From NCBI GenBank assembly GCA_022835595.1, contig BQUP01000001.1, positions 3,086,688 to 3,150,687 of the forward strand: a stretch of 64,000 nucleotides of DNA, in the 5' to 3' direction. Numbering within the stretch: position 1 is the first letter of the stretch; the number at the start of each line of letters is the position of its first letter. The DNA comes from Cystobasidium ongulense (Eukaryota > Basidiomycota > Cystobasidiomycetes > Cystobasidiales > Cystobasidiaceae). The translations under genes and the position numbers were made by a program. Shown piece after piece: positions 32,536 to 43,777 of the stretch. The notes under the pieces were generated by a model, which was given only the letters and a program-made list of their open reading frames with translations, searched no databases and was not told the origin of the DNA.

Positions 32536-35188
32536 TCAAAGAGCATAGCTGCAGTAATAAAAAGACATCTCAGCTTCTGAACACACCAAGATGGGCCACG
32601 CTAAGCGAACTTACCGGAAAAGGGGATTTTGCTTGTCGGTCAAGTCCCCGCCGGCTGCTATTGCTAGGTCGACATTGTCCTGCTCTGCCTGATTTCGGCT
32701 TTGGTTTCTTCGCAGCAGACAGACACGTAGTACCGCAGCAGACACGAATCCAATAGCTGCACACACTACGACACAAGTGAAGCCACCAGAGTCTGCAGTT
32801 TCTGCATCAGTATGGGTCAATCGTTTCTCGGATAACTGAATCATCTCACATGCCGGGGCTTGTTTATCTTGGAATGAAAGAAGGGCGACAATGTTCGCGA
32901 CAGAATATATAACAAAGAGACCAGCCGAAGCTGTGACTCGCTTAGTATAGCCGCCCATGTTGGCACCACACTGTTTTGGGGTATTTAGTCAGCAAAATAC
33001 TTAGTATATTCGAGCAGATAAAGAAAGCACGTACCATAGCCATCACTTGAGCATACGCCATACCAAAGGTTGTCAGGAAGTAGTAACCTATCAGGCCATA
33101 GGTGCGAGGGTTCTTCGTGCTAGGTGCAGCCCACAGCAAGGCAGATCCAATCATGACGGGAACACAGCCGAGCATATAAATGTAGAGTCTGATCAAGGTA
33201 GAACGAATTGTATCAGTGTACCATCGAGGCGACTTGTCCATTAGTTGCAGAGTGCTCACCGAATGTTGGGATACTTTCCAGCCAGCCAGGCACCGACGCA
33301 CATGTTGGTACCAGCCAAGAAACCCCATGGCATCTATACTGAAGGTCAGCAATCGCTACGTTGATAATTCAGATGTGACCGCCCACTTTGAAGAGCAGAG
33401 ATTCCAGGTTGTTGAAGCCGAATCCTTTAATGACAATGAATGCGAAGGAGGATGTTGTTCCGTTGGTAACTGTAAGACAATCGAGATTGTCAGCTCGGCA
33501 AGATTCTAGCCCTTGAACAAAGCAGGCTAGGCCCACCTGTGACTGCAAAACCCAAGACGCAAAGCATCCAGAAATGGTAGTCCAGGAGACATTCCTTGAT
33601 TTGATCCAATTTGACTGTTTATAATGTCAGCAAGGAAATCAACCTATCTCAAACAAGCGCATTGTGCCTTACTTGTGTGATTGAGGCCAGTATCGCTGCC
33701 TTGTCTGACTCTTGCTACTGCGATCAACCTCTCTCTCTCGTCGAGCCAGCGGGCCTTTGCGCTGTCGTTGCCAAGGAACATCAGCACTGACATGCTGACA
33801 GGCGACAGGTATATCTGGGCTTACGGTTCCGAAGGGAAGAAGAAATAGATGATGAAAGTCCAGAGGATGGTGAGCAGTCCGGCACTGTGTCAAGAGAGTG
33901 GCGATCAGCTGCTGGTAGCGGGCTTTTGAGGTGGAATCACGCACAACAAGAACATGATCTGCTCAAAGGAATGTCTCAGCGTCAATGCAACACAAGCAGG
34001 TGGAAAGGCAACGGCAATATACCTTCCAGCTTGAGTGACCAAAAGGTCCGCTTGTGATCAGACCCAGTGCGTACGTTAGAGGAGGACCTGCCGACAAGGA
34101 GTAAGCATAGGCTGAGCGAGGTTTACAGGAGAAGAGCGCAATTCTTACCCCACAAGCTTGTGTAAGGGGTGGATGCATAAAAGAAGGCGACGCGGAGGAC
34201 TTGTTCTCGTCGCGTGTACCAAGCACCACAAACGGCAACTACGATTTGCGTACAGACATTAGCGAAGAAACACATACGACAAATGGCATTCTCACTGAAA
34301 GTTGGAGCAACCCCGGCCTCGATGAATCCGAGGAATGCTCGTTGGATCATCAAATCATGGCTGCAAAGGTGTCATAGTTTCGAGTCAGCAACTCTCGACG
34401 CCATCAATCGCGGGGCGTACTTACTAGTTGCGGCACCAAACTTTTGGATAGAGTGGAGTCGTCAGCTAAGTGTTGCGATTTACCCTCCTTCATATGAGGC
34501 CTTACTTGTAGATAGCACAGCGAAACCCCATAAAAAGCACATTATAGCAATGCTCTTGCCCACATGGAAGCGTTGAGCCAAATATGACAGAGGGAACGAT
34601 CCAATCCTGCAAACAAGACCGTCAGCCAAGTGACTTCACACAGTGCAGTGACAGTCCAGAGCACTCACAAGTAGCCAACGTAAAATATAAGAGAAGAATT
34701 TTGATCTTCACAATCGGGAGAGTCAGCTCGTTCTTCCACCGTGCTCGTACTTGTCGCTCACATTGATTCCCTACAAGGTGGAGATCCTTCTTCATAGTGT
34801 AGATGATAGCCATGGAGATAACGGTCTTGTCTAGATTGGGCAGTTCAGCATTCATTGCTCGGAGAGTCGGGAGGGACAGATCTCACCGTAATAGGTCAGA
34901 GCGAATGTTATGACCAGAAGGGGCACCATGTGCATATCTATTTTCCACTAGAGATGTGATCATTAAATCATTTCAGTGAGTATTTAGTCAGGCCATGAGT
35001 GGGTATCCTACCTTCAGCTTCTGTTCATCTTCAGCTGTCCATGCAATGCCATCGGCCTCTCTTGCCGGGTACAGAGATGTCTGACCATCTTTACTGAAGA
35101 TAGGTTCCCCCTTTTCGTCATTGTCTGGGAAGCTCGACGATTCTTGCTGGAGGTCTTCTCCCTTTTCCACTACAGCGGTAGAGGCCAT
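32536..35188 (-). CDS. MFS transporter 3, Dal5/anion:cation symporter type
   Basis: Third permease of this family in the window, in roughly thirteen exons. The ATG at 35188 gives MASTAVVEKGEDLQQESSSF and an acidic N-terminal tail. Segments include MHMVPLLVITFALTYY/DKTV, ISMAIIYTMKKDLHL, SYLAQRFHVGKSIAIMCFLW, RAFLGFIEAGVAPTFS and WYTRREQVLRVAFFYAST, the family loop between TM4 and TM5. The second half shows LDYHFWMLCVLGFAVT, FAFIVIKGFGFNNLESLLF and LIGYYFLTTFGMAYAQVMAM. The C-terminus is spliced to FRYAL, as in the other two. A GGGGCCCC block lies at 35296-35303, 108 bp before the start. Substrate unknown. Confidence 0.86.
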
Positions 35189-35894
35189 GTTTGAGGCGGA
35201 TATCCAGAGAAATCTCGATCGAGCCGAGCAAGGAATGGTCTCAGGAAGATGAAGGTGCTGGCACTGATGAGGAGTGATGGAGAAGGAAGAGGAGGAGGGG
35301 CCCCATTGATGATCCCAAAGCCTGATTAGCGAGCAAATAGCCATAGCCGCGTACTTTGAGCATTCCTTTGGGTCATACATCCAGCAGCAGTTAGCCGAAC
35401 GAGGGCTGCAAGAAACGCTTGGCAGGATCGCTTTCAGCTACGGCAATATGGGGCATGTAACCAGGATCAGAATCTGAGCGGGAAGGCAACGAGTCGCGAC
35501 CCACGGTTCTGGATGAACGAACTCAGATGTAATGAGAGTACATTGAGCCGACTTAAGTTCCTGTATGCTAATATGGCCGAACTTGATTCTTTACTGAGCC
35601 CTTAACGCAGCCTGGCAGTGGTATTCAACGCGGTGTCTGACACAGACTCCCGCGCTGACCGTCTTACGAGAGATACGCCAAAGTCTAGAAGAGTGGAGAA
35701 TAAAGCTGTTTGCTTTCACTGACGACTACCTTTGTGTGCTACCACTTAGGCGGGCTGTCTGATCACCTCGGTCTTTATGCGGTGGCCAAAATCAGTTAGT
35801 CCCATGTACCCGAGCATGAATAGCATTTCCCCTCGAACATTCTGCATTTTCAAGGCCTAGTATCACCTAGAATAGCTCATTTTCGACAAATTCT
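35189..35894. other. Intergenic border between the metabolic block and the conserved genes
   Basis: About 700 bp. It holds the promoter of MFS transporter 3, including a GGGGCCCC palindrome, and the 3' flank of the GCP3 gene. No supported gene. Confidence 0.5.
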
Positions 35895-38865
35895 TCATCG
35901 TTTGCTCTTGCCGACTAGATAGAATAGAGAGAAATTGATACGACAGCTAAGGAAGCGCAAGTCTAGATCCGAATGAGCCGCCAAAGAAGCGACGATGCCT
36001 TGTACTACTTCTTGGAACTGGCTCGTATATTGTCGAATGCGTTCCCGGAGGATAGCGAGATGTTCGGCGTTGTGATTATGTTCGAGTGGGGAGTCGGACT
36101 GTTCTTCCAGCGATGACGAGCGGCCGTTGGTCTTAGGTATCAGGAGAGTCAGCCAACAGTATTCCTCGAGGCTAGCTTTGAGTTGCTTACGTTGTAGCGC
36201 GAATTGTGGCCGCTTTGCCGCGACGCCTGCGAAAGAGCATGGTTGCACAAGGCATCGAGGGATTCTTTGAATCGAAGTGCAATTTTGAAAGCTTCTTTGA
36301 CGCTGTTCATGATGGCTTCTTCGTCTTGTGTATTGCCTTTTCGGGAGTAGACACGAAGGAGTGCCTTACTAGCTAATCGATTGATGTAACTCGTATGCGC
36401 ATCAATGAGGGCGTCTAGATCACCTTCACCTTTCTCGATGAAGCTCATAAGAGCAACCCACGAACACTCAATGACTTCAAGATGGCAGAAGTACTGTATC
36501 TGCTTTACGAAGTGTATCATCTCCGAAAGTGTAGCTCGAGCTCTGTGGAAATCGGTCCGGAGGTCTGTCATTGCAAAAGGAGATCAGACATGACCTGACA
36601 TTCGTCGCGCCTGTTGCCTAAAGTCTTACCTGTCACGCGCTCATAGTATCGCGCTTCGTTCATGACACGCTTCCAGCCTTCAGCAAGAGCATACTCCACA
36701 CGCTTGATCCGCCACAGATGTGAAAATAGCTTGGAATACAGTGCCATACTTCTTCGATCCAGTATGACGTCTACCGGGGCGTCTACCTTGTACTCCAGAG
36801 TGAAGACATCCCAACCCAGCTCGCCATGCTCATATTCTAGCATTCGCGTATCGAGTCTACCTAGCACTTCTTCGTCGTCTGTCGAAGACGTGGATCCACG
36901 GATGGCTGTCTCGAGCGTGGCCGTGAGACTGTGCCGATATAGCGTATTGGCAGGGCGAGACAGCGATGGCCTGAAAGGAGCGTCGTCAGTCTTGATATAG
37001 TTTTAAGCAGTTGTGGACTGTATTACCCACCCTAGTTGCTCAATAAGTACATCAACAAAGTCTCCCCTGCTCAAAAGGAGGTAGTCTTTGAGAGCGGCAA
37101 GGTGCTTCATGAGCTTGAATTTCTGGAAAAACACGCTGAACAACCGCTGGCTAGCATTGTTGTAAGCCGCATCGATGTTGTTCTGCAGTCCAGCCATATC
37201 GTTATATTCTAGCTTCGTTGCATGCGATAACTGGAACTGTTTCTGTCGCTCATGTACCCAATCCGCGTCTGAGCATGCGTATTTCAGGTAGTTTAGGGAA
37301 CGACCAGTCGAGAAGATCTGTTTACACACGCTAATGGTGAGTTTGGCCCAATTAGCGTTGTTAAGAGTGCCGATAACACATACCTTTCCACCAAATGTGT
37401 CGTCTAAAAAGGAAGGGAGCATGTCAATCTTCAAGCGATACCTCCCCGACCATAAGGTCGCCTCTTGATCGTTCCGCCGTGAGCTTTGTGCGGTCTGCGC
37501 TTCTACGAAGAATTCGTGATTCGGGTCTTTGAGTTCTCCCTCATAGATCCATGCGGCCATGAATCGGAAGAAGGGACGAGATACGTCCTCTAATATGTTC
37601 GAGGCAAAGTCTCGTACGAAGGGATCGCCATTCTTGGTATAGGAGTGTATGACAGAGAGCAGGGCACCACCGCGAGAATCTGAGTCGGCTAGTATTAGTC
37701 TGAGGGTTGGGTTACAATGCGAGAAGAACTCACTTGTGCAGGCATCGGCTAGAACAGCCATCATTCTCAATCGCAGTCGATAGTCATTCACAGCGTTTAG
37801 CATTTTATACAATGTGAGGTGGGCGGTTTGAGCAAACGCCGAGAGCTCTTGAGTATACTCGGTAGAGTGTGTGAGAAACTGAGAAGATGTGCTCCTTGCC
37901 AAAAGGCTTTCGAGCTGCTTTGGGTGGTGCCTGCATGTTTCCATAGAAGCTACTAGCGCATCGTAGGAACGCAGTTCGATCTGAAGGTGATGACACAGTG
38001 ACTAATGATAGAGTCAGCCTAGACAGTCAGCCGTACGTTAGGCAGCGAGAAGCACTTACTAGCTCGATAGTCCCAGAGGCAGGCTCTCGTACTTTTTTCT
38101 CAATGCAGCGTGTTATCTGACGATAGAGCCATCCGACTTCGCTTAAACGCGTCAGAACCTGGCGAGTCGAGTGAGGTATACAAGACTAGAGAATGCAGGA
38201 TATTAATTGACAGCAGTACTTGAATGGGATGGGTAGACTCACATCGTTGTCTGGCTGAACGAACAGTAACTGGCCTTCAACACGACCTGCGCCGTTGCCC
38301 TGCTCAAGAGGGTGCACAGGCAGGCCTCGTTTGTCTCTCTCCAGTCCTGATGGAGCATCTTGGAAACGTGTATAGTGGCCGTCTATGCCTTGAAGCGCTA
38401 GAACTGCATCGCGAAGCAAGTCGATCTCGCTCACGCGTTGCGGCTGTTGTCGAGCGCTGGCTGCGAGGTTCAGCAGGGCGCTCGTCAGCACAAGAGGGCG
38501 TTGCATTCTACAGAGTGAAGCCTACATTTGCCTGATGTAGCACGTCGCCATTGCAGCAGCTTTGCTTGCATGCTGTCGTCCATGGAGTCTGTGTCCAGCG
38601 GCAGTGCTCTGCCCTTGCCTTTGACGTCGATATGAGCGACGGACGGCGAGAGAGTTGTGGCCATATCCTTTCCCTTGGTCTTTACGGTCAGTGAGCTTGC
38701 AGTTGCCCTCGTGCTCGCTTGCTCGTGTCTTTCGTCTGGTCGTGGTGTTGGTGGCGCATAAACAAAGCCATTCACCGCGAGCCAGCTTGCTCTCGGTGCT
38801 TGCTTCTGCTCGACATTGGCATTGGAAAGTCTACATCGATAACCGTTTGTGAGGGCAGCAAGCAT
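35895..38865 (-). CDS. Gamma-tubulin complex component 3 (Spc98/Alp6 homologue)
   Basis: A subunit of the gamma-tubulin complex that nucleates microtubules at spindle pole bodies. The protein is built from several exons. The ATG at 38865 (MLAALTNGYRCRLSNANVEQ) opens a disordered N-terminus. Conserved pieces follow: VSEIDLLRDAVLALQGIDGH, VLTRLSEVGWLYRQITRCIE, LSLCHHLQIELRSYDALVAS, PFFRFMAAWIYEGELKDPNH with EFFVEAQ, and LPSFLDDTFGGKVCVIG. The GRIP2 domain includes GRSLNYLKYACSDADWV, LLLSRGDFVDVLIEQLG and MIHFVKQIQYFCHLEVIECS. It ends after LSCRINFSLFYLVGKSKR at 35895. These are hallmark GCP3 features. A downstream Met at about 38660 is another possible start. The chosen start overlaps the start codon of the gene on the other strand. 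Confidence 0.9.
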
Positions 38866-39736
38866 GGCATCCACTTCAAGCTCTAATGCTGTGCAGCCAA
38901 TCGCATTCGACAACGCTCACCAGGTCGACGCACAACTTGCAAGCCTGGAAAAGCGCATCGAAGAACACGTGCAGGTCGTTGCTCGAGGAAAAGACAAAGC
39001 TTTCGCTGAACAAGTCAGAGCGATTCTTAGAGAGGTACGTCCTGCTTGGTCAATAGATCATTCGCGTCCAGCTGAATATATGCGCTCATCCTCGAAATCT
39101 GTGTTTGTTCTCGAAGACCGTCCTGGGTCCTCTTGCAAACATCGTTCACGAGAATGCTTCAGTCAACGGCAAGACATGGTCAGAGCATCTAGAGCACGAG
39201 AATCAAGGTATTTATCGCGAAATATCATCGTAACTTCCATGATAGCAAATCTGAATGAGTGCTTTCTTCACAACTCACAGCTACGCAGCCGGTCAACACT
39301 GGTTTACTCAGAAGCACAATCGAAACACAAGACGCTGCTTTCCAGCTCAGCAGTGGTAACGCTATCAAACGCAGTATCAAAACAACACAGCTCGCTTCCC
39401 AAGTAGACAACAGAATTGCGCGTGTTATCAAATCTGGCCAGGAAAAATCCAACGCCCTAGATTCACAGCGCGTAAAGCGGGAGTCATCACTTAAGGTTGA
39501 AGGCGGAGGTACGTCGCTTTCTTGCGCGTCGCCCCTATCGTTTATCTTTTTGCTTTTACTAATTTCGAAACTTACAATGTGACTTAGATGCCGACTTCGC
39601 CTCAGACGTGCAGAAGGATCTCCATCTTGCAGAACAAGAGTTGGCTAGCGCTTCCACCAAGGCTGCAGCGCTGAGTACAGCCACTGAGCGAGCAATATCG
39701 ATTGCTGCAGATGTCGCTCTTATGCAGACAAGATAG
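38864..39736 (+). CDS. Coiled-coil protein of unknown function
   Basis: About 190-200 residues in four exons. Start ATG 38864 (MASTSSSNAVQPIAFDNAHQ). Exon 1 holds a predicted helix (DAQLASLEKRIEEHVQVVAR) and ends at RE/GTACGT; exon 2 reads TVLGPLANIVHENASVNGKT and EHLEHENQ; exon 3 gives ATQPVNTGLLRSTIETQDAA and a long charged helix; exon 4 reads FASDVQKDLHLAEQELASAS and stops at TAG 39734-39736. The heptad-rich composition suggests a small helical subunit of a larger complex, such as a kinetochore, BLOC or mediator type, but I recognise no family. An open frame shifted by one runs on from 39697 to 39905 (see findings), so the C-terminus may be longer by an unseen splice or a frameshift. Confidence 0.62.
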
Positions 39737-40402
39737 CTGTCTCCAGCCTGATTTCCGAAGTGTGCGGTGAATTCGCAAACGAGCGCCGGTCTCATACAGA
39801 ATCCCTGGACACCCGATGCGCTGCGTTGCAAGACCAGTCGTGGAAGCATACTTCCCCTGCTTCAGCTTCAGCTTTCTGCGACTACGTAGCAAAGGTCGAG
39901 GGTTAATGTCATTAAACATTGTCTGACTAAGCTGCGAAGATGGATCGGTACGGGAGAGAAACGACTTTTGGAGCCATTTCCAAGACGAATCCAGGCACAC
40001 TGTCAGGGGAAAGATCGTGAGTATTTCCGTAACATGCATCGGGCTGTGCGGGTTGGAGCGAGTTGTTTCGGCCGTAGCCTACCATATCGTCACGTTGCGA
40101 TAGTCTCGTCGACAAAGGACTACCGTCGGGGAAGGTGTGTACTGCTACATTGTTACAACAATACTGTACTGAACTGCTTCGCCAGACCTGTACAAACCAA
40201 AAAGCGTTAGTCTAGCTTGAATCAGCAGCTTTCCGCGCACATTGTCACTTACAAAGACCGCGTCGAGTATGTACCGAGTTGCGCTGCTGAGACGATAGCT
40301 CATCAAGGAAACGACATTTATCCTGCTCATCTACGCTGTAAACAGGCATGCTTGCGTAGCGTGTTGATGTCTACGCTAAGCTGCTTGTATCGGACCTGAA
40401 TT
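39737..40402. other. Intergenic with an open but unassigned stretch
   Basis: The first 170 bases stay open in a frame shifted from the coiled-coil gene. The remainder shows no supported gene. Confidence 0.4.
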
Positions 40403-40992
40403 TCAACTATCGCTCTCGTCTTCTGACATTTCCATCTCCTCTTCTTCTTCATCCCCATCCAACCTCGCTTTCTTTGCACCGTCTTCAGTCTCATCCTCTT
40501 CCTCGCCTTCGCCTGCACGATCCCTCTTGTTTTGTGATAATGCTTTTCCTGCTCCACTGACTGTGAGCTTTCTCGAGGCGTCTGGATTTTGGATGATGCC
40601 CATGCGATATTGATACAGCGCTTCCTTTCCGCTTTCGCTCTCTATCGTCGCAAAACTCTTGCTCTGTGCGTATTGTATCTTCAAAGCTCTCCCTGCAAAA
40701 GCACGACCGTTCTCTTTGCGCAGCGCCGCTGTCGAAGTGGACAGATCCTTGAATACAACAAACGCCTGACCGCGCATCTTGTCATTGCGTAAGGCTACCA
40801 CGTCGAGTACTTTGCCATACGTGCTGAAGTAGATGTAGAGCAGGCGGCGGAGATCTGTGAATGTACATGGATAAAGCTGAGTTTCCGAACCGATCAACCA
40901 GGTTTTCGGCCAGCACGAGGCTCACCATCTTTGCTGATCTTTGTGTCGAGGTTCTGGATGTACAGCGTGGTGTTGGGCTGCGTCTCTGCCAT
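40403..40992 (-). CDS. U1A/U2B''-like spliceosomal RRM protein
   Basis: A single-RRM snRNP protein of about 170 residues in two exons. The ATG at 40992 gives MAETQPNTTLYIQNLDTKIS, with RNP2 as LYIQNL. After a GTGAGC intron comes DLRRLLYIYFSTYGKVLDVV, then RNP1 as MRGQAFVVFKDLSTSTAALR, and RALKIQYAQSKSFATIESE. This is the canonical U1A/U2B'' pattern, binding U1 or U2 snRNA stem-loops in the nucleus. The C-terminus is highly acidic (EEEEEMEMSEDESDS) and no second RRM is present, as in Msl1-type U2B''. It is divergent from the myotubularin gene with about 150 bp between starts. Confidence 0.92.
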
Positions 40993-41141
40993 GGTTGTCG
41001 AGTGCGGATGTCTGGTCGCTGTTGCTGGTGCAATTGGTCGGAAAGAGAGCTGCGCTTGCTTCTTGCACCTCGTCACGGGCGTCTGCTGCGTCTGCCTCAC
41101 CTCGACTGCACTGCACTGCAGCAGCGTCCATCGAGCTGGCA

Positions 41142-43635
41142 ATGGACTCGGGCATCAAGCTGCACAAGGTGGGTGCGCCGTGCTGCCTGCCTGCCTGTCT
41201 CCCTCTGACACCACACATTAGGTCTCGGGCGTGGTGCTCGAGGCACGCAACCAGGCGCCGCGACTCGTCGACCTCCATCTGACAGCACACCACACCATCC
41301 TCGTCCATGGGGCGTCCAAAGAAGAGACCTGGGTCTCGCACTCTCTCCTGCTGTCCATCCATCTGCAGCCGCCTTCGCCAGAGCACCACTTGCGAACGCC
41401 CTTGGTCCTGCGCGGGCGTGACTTTGAGATATACACCATCCTCTTCAGCCAGAGGTCCGATGCAAAAGCCATATACGAAAGCTTGGAGGCTGTCATTGCA
41501 AAGAGGAGTGCGTTGGACAGTGCATTCTTCGCACTCACACACCGCTAACACTGCCTTATCGCCCTCGTGTCGCCACAGCTTCCCCAGAGCAGCTATATGC
41601 ATTCTGCACTGATCCGCAGACCATCGACCCAAATGCATGGTCGATATACGATCCCAAACGAGAGTTCTCTAGGATGGGCGTATTCGACTCCCCTACAGCA
41701 AAGGCACGCACTTCCGCGTGGCGGTTCACCGATATCAACAATGCCTACGAATACTGTGCCACCTATCCGGCTTCCCTAGTAGTGCCCGCCAAAATCTCAG
41801 ACACCACCTTGAACTACGGGAAAAGCTACCGTTCCAAAGCGCGAATACCCGGTCTCGTTTACCTCCATTGGGCGAACCTGGGAAGCATAACACGAAGCAG
41901 TCAACCGATGGTTGGACTGAAAAACAACCGCTCCATACAAGACGAAAAACTCATCGAAGCTATCTTCACGTCTCATTCTCAACACCACTCGAACACCAAT
42001 CCCGAGATGGCGAACGCTTCGTACATCGCACATTCGCAGTCCCAAACTGTGTATGGTGCGACACCCAGCAATCTCATTATCGATGCTCGTCCAACCACGA
42101 ACGCCATGGCGAACGTCGCCAAAGGTGCTGGCACCGAAAACATGGATTACTATCGGAACTGCAAGAAGGTCTATCTCGGCATCGATAACATACATGTTAT
42201 GCGCGACTCGTTGAACAAGGTTGCCGAAGCCATACGCTATCCGGACCAGCCGCCAAACTATGATCTTCTTCATAAATCAAACTGGCTGAAGCACCTTTCC
42301 GGGATATTGGAGGGTATCCTCATAATAGTAAAAGCTATCCACCTAGCAAATTCGCACGTACTTGTCCATTGTTCCGATGGGTGGGACCGTACCTCACAGC
42401 TTAGCTCTCTCTCACAACTGTGCCTTGATCCATTTTACCGAACAAAAGAGGGTCTAGCAGTCTTGATAGAGAAGGATTGGATATGTTTCGGACATCGCTT
42501 TGGAGATCGATGCGGACATACTGTGCCTGGCAGGGTGCAGTGCCTGAACACCTCTTTCGAGAGCGACGAGAACACAGAAGAAGATGTTGGATTCCTCGCA
42601 TCCTTTCAGCAGAGACTCAACTTCTCAACATCATCTCACGTAAGGGAGACATGTCCCGTCTTTGACCAATTTTTGGACGTTATCCATCAGCTTCAAATAC
42701 AATTTCCATCTTCCTTCGAATTCAATGACGCTTTCCTTCTCGACATCCAGCGGTATCTCTACGAGTGCAGCCACGGCACCTTTCTCTTCAACAGCGAGCG
42801 TGAGAGGGTCTTGTCTGGAGCATCGGAAAAGACGAAAAGCGTGTGGCAGGTGATCCTCGACCCCGCGCGCGAGAGCATGTATCGTAATGTTGCGTACGAT
42901 AAAACGCAGCAGGATGTACTTTTCCCCGAGCCAAAAAAGGTAGAATGGTGGTTCAGCTGGCTGAAGCGATCCGATCTCAATACCAAAGATCAAGGACAAA
43001 ACGTCCAGCCCGACGTTCCGGTGCCGACAATTGTGGAAACCACGGCCGAAGACCCGGTTCTCGCCAGCCTATCATTGCCCAATAAACACAACGTGACCTC
43101 CTTTCCGACGGATAGTGGTCCACTAGGTCGGGAAGCGGCTAGCCCATCTATGGACTTGGCCGCACAACAACAAACAAACGGTCGAGCCTTCCCCGCTGTA
43201 TTCGATAATCCAGCTGTCTCTTCCGCAAGCACTGCTGTTCAAGGCGCTATGCGTTCCGCATGGTCAGCCTGGAAGACAGTAAGGACGGGATATGAGAATG
43301 CTGCACGCGAACAGCAGGAAGCTGAGATCCCGGTTCGAGATCAAAGCAATTCAGCAAGCACAATACGTAAGAACCCACCCAATTCTGCGTACTCAAGCGA
43401 AGAGAATGTTTGGAACAGCAACAATAGAGTCACAATACCGAATGGGATGACAGCTAGTCCTGCACCTACGGCAACATCAGCAGCTCTCCCTCCTACAATA
43501 GAAAATCCGCAAGTCGCGGCGAGGCATGCCGCATCCACTCGCGATCAAGAAAGTGGTCAAAGCAATCCGAAGCCGGCATTAAATGCTAGTACAGAAGGGC
43601 AAATGGATCCCTTGGGGGTCAATGTGTGGCATTAA
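41142..43635 (+). CDS. YMR1: Myotubularin-family phosphoinositide 3-phosphatase (Ymr1 homologue)
   Basis: The enzyme removes the 3-phosphate from PI3P and PI(3,5)P2 on endosomes and vacuoles. The ATG at 41142 starts a 9-codon exon (MDSGIKLHK) spliced to VSGVVLEARNQAPRLVDLHL. The PH-GRAM region follows, then a second intron (donor GTGCGT near 41508) leads to TSPEQLYAFCTDPQTIDPNA. The myotubularin core has YRSKARIPGLVYLHWANLGS and the intact catalytic loop HCSDGWDRTSQ (C-x5-R), so it should be active. CFGHRFGDRCGH and PVFDQFLDVIHQLQIQFPSS follow, also family-typical. The long C-terminus after about residue 560 is low-complexity, Ser/Thr/Pro-rich. Total length is about 800 residues. It is convergent with the EDC4-like gene. 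Confidence 0.93.
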
Positions 43636-43777
43636 TCCACTTCGTGTAGGACAATCTACGACGTTGTTATTACAGAAGTACTGCACACTACGAAATGTTC
43701 CTTTACACGCCGCAACAAGGCTGGAAAGTAGACCTGCCTTGCACGGACTGGCCTTGGGATGTGCGATGCACAAGCCT

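Noticed and set aside
40922-41638. A 238-codon minus-strand frame over the start of the myotubularin gene
   Set aside because: It is antisense to a strongly conserved phosphatase, has no recognisable motif and starts at no convincing ATG.
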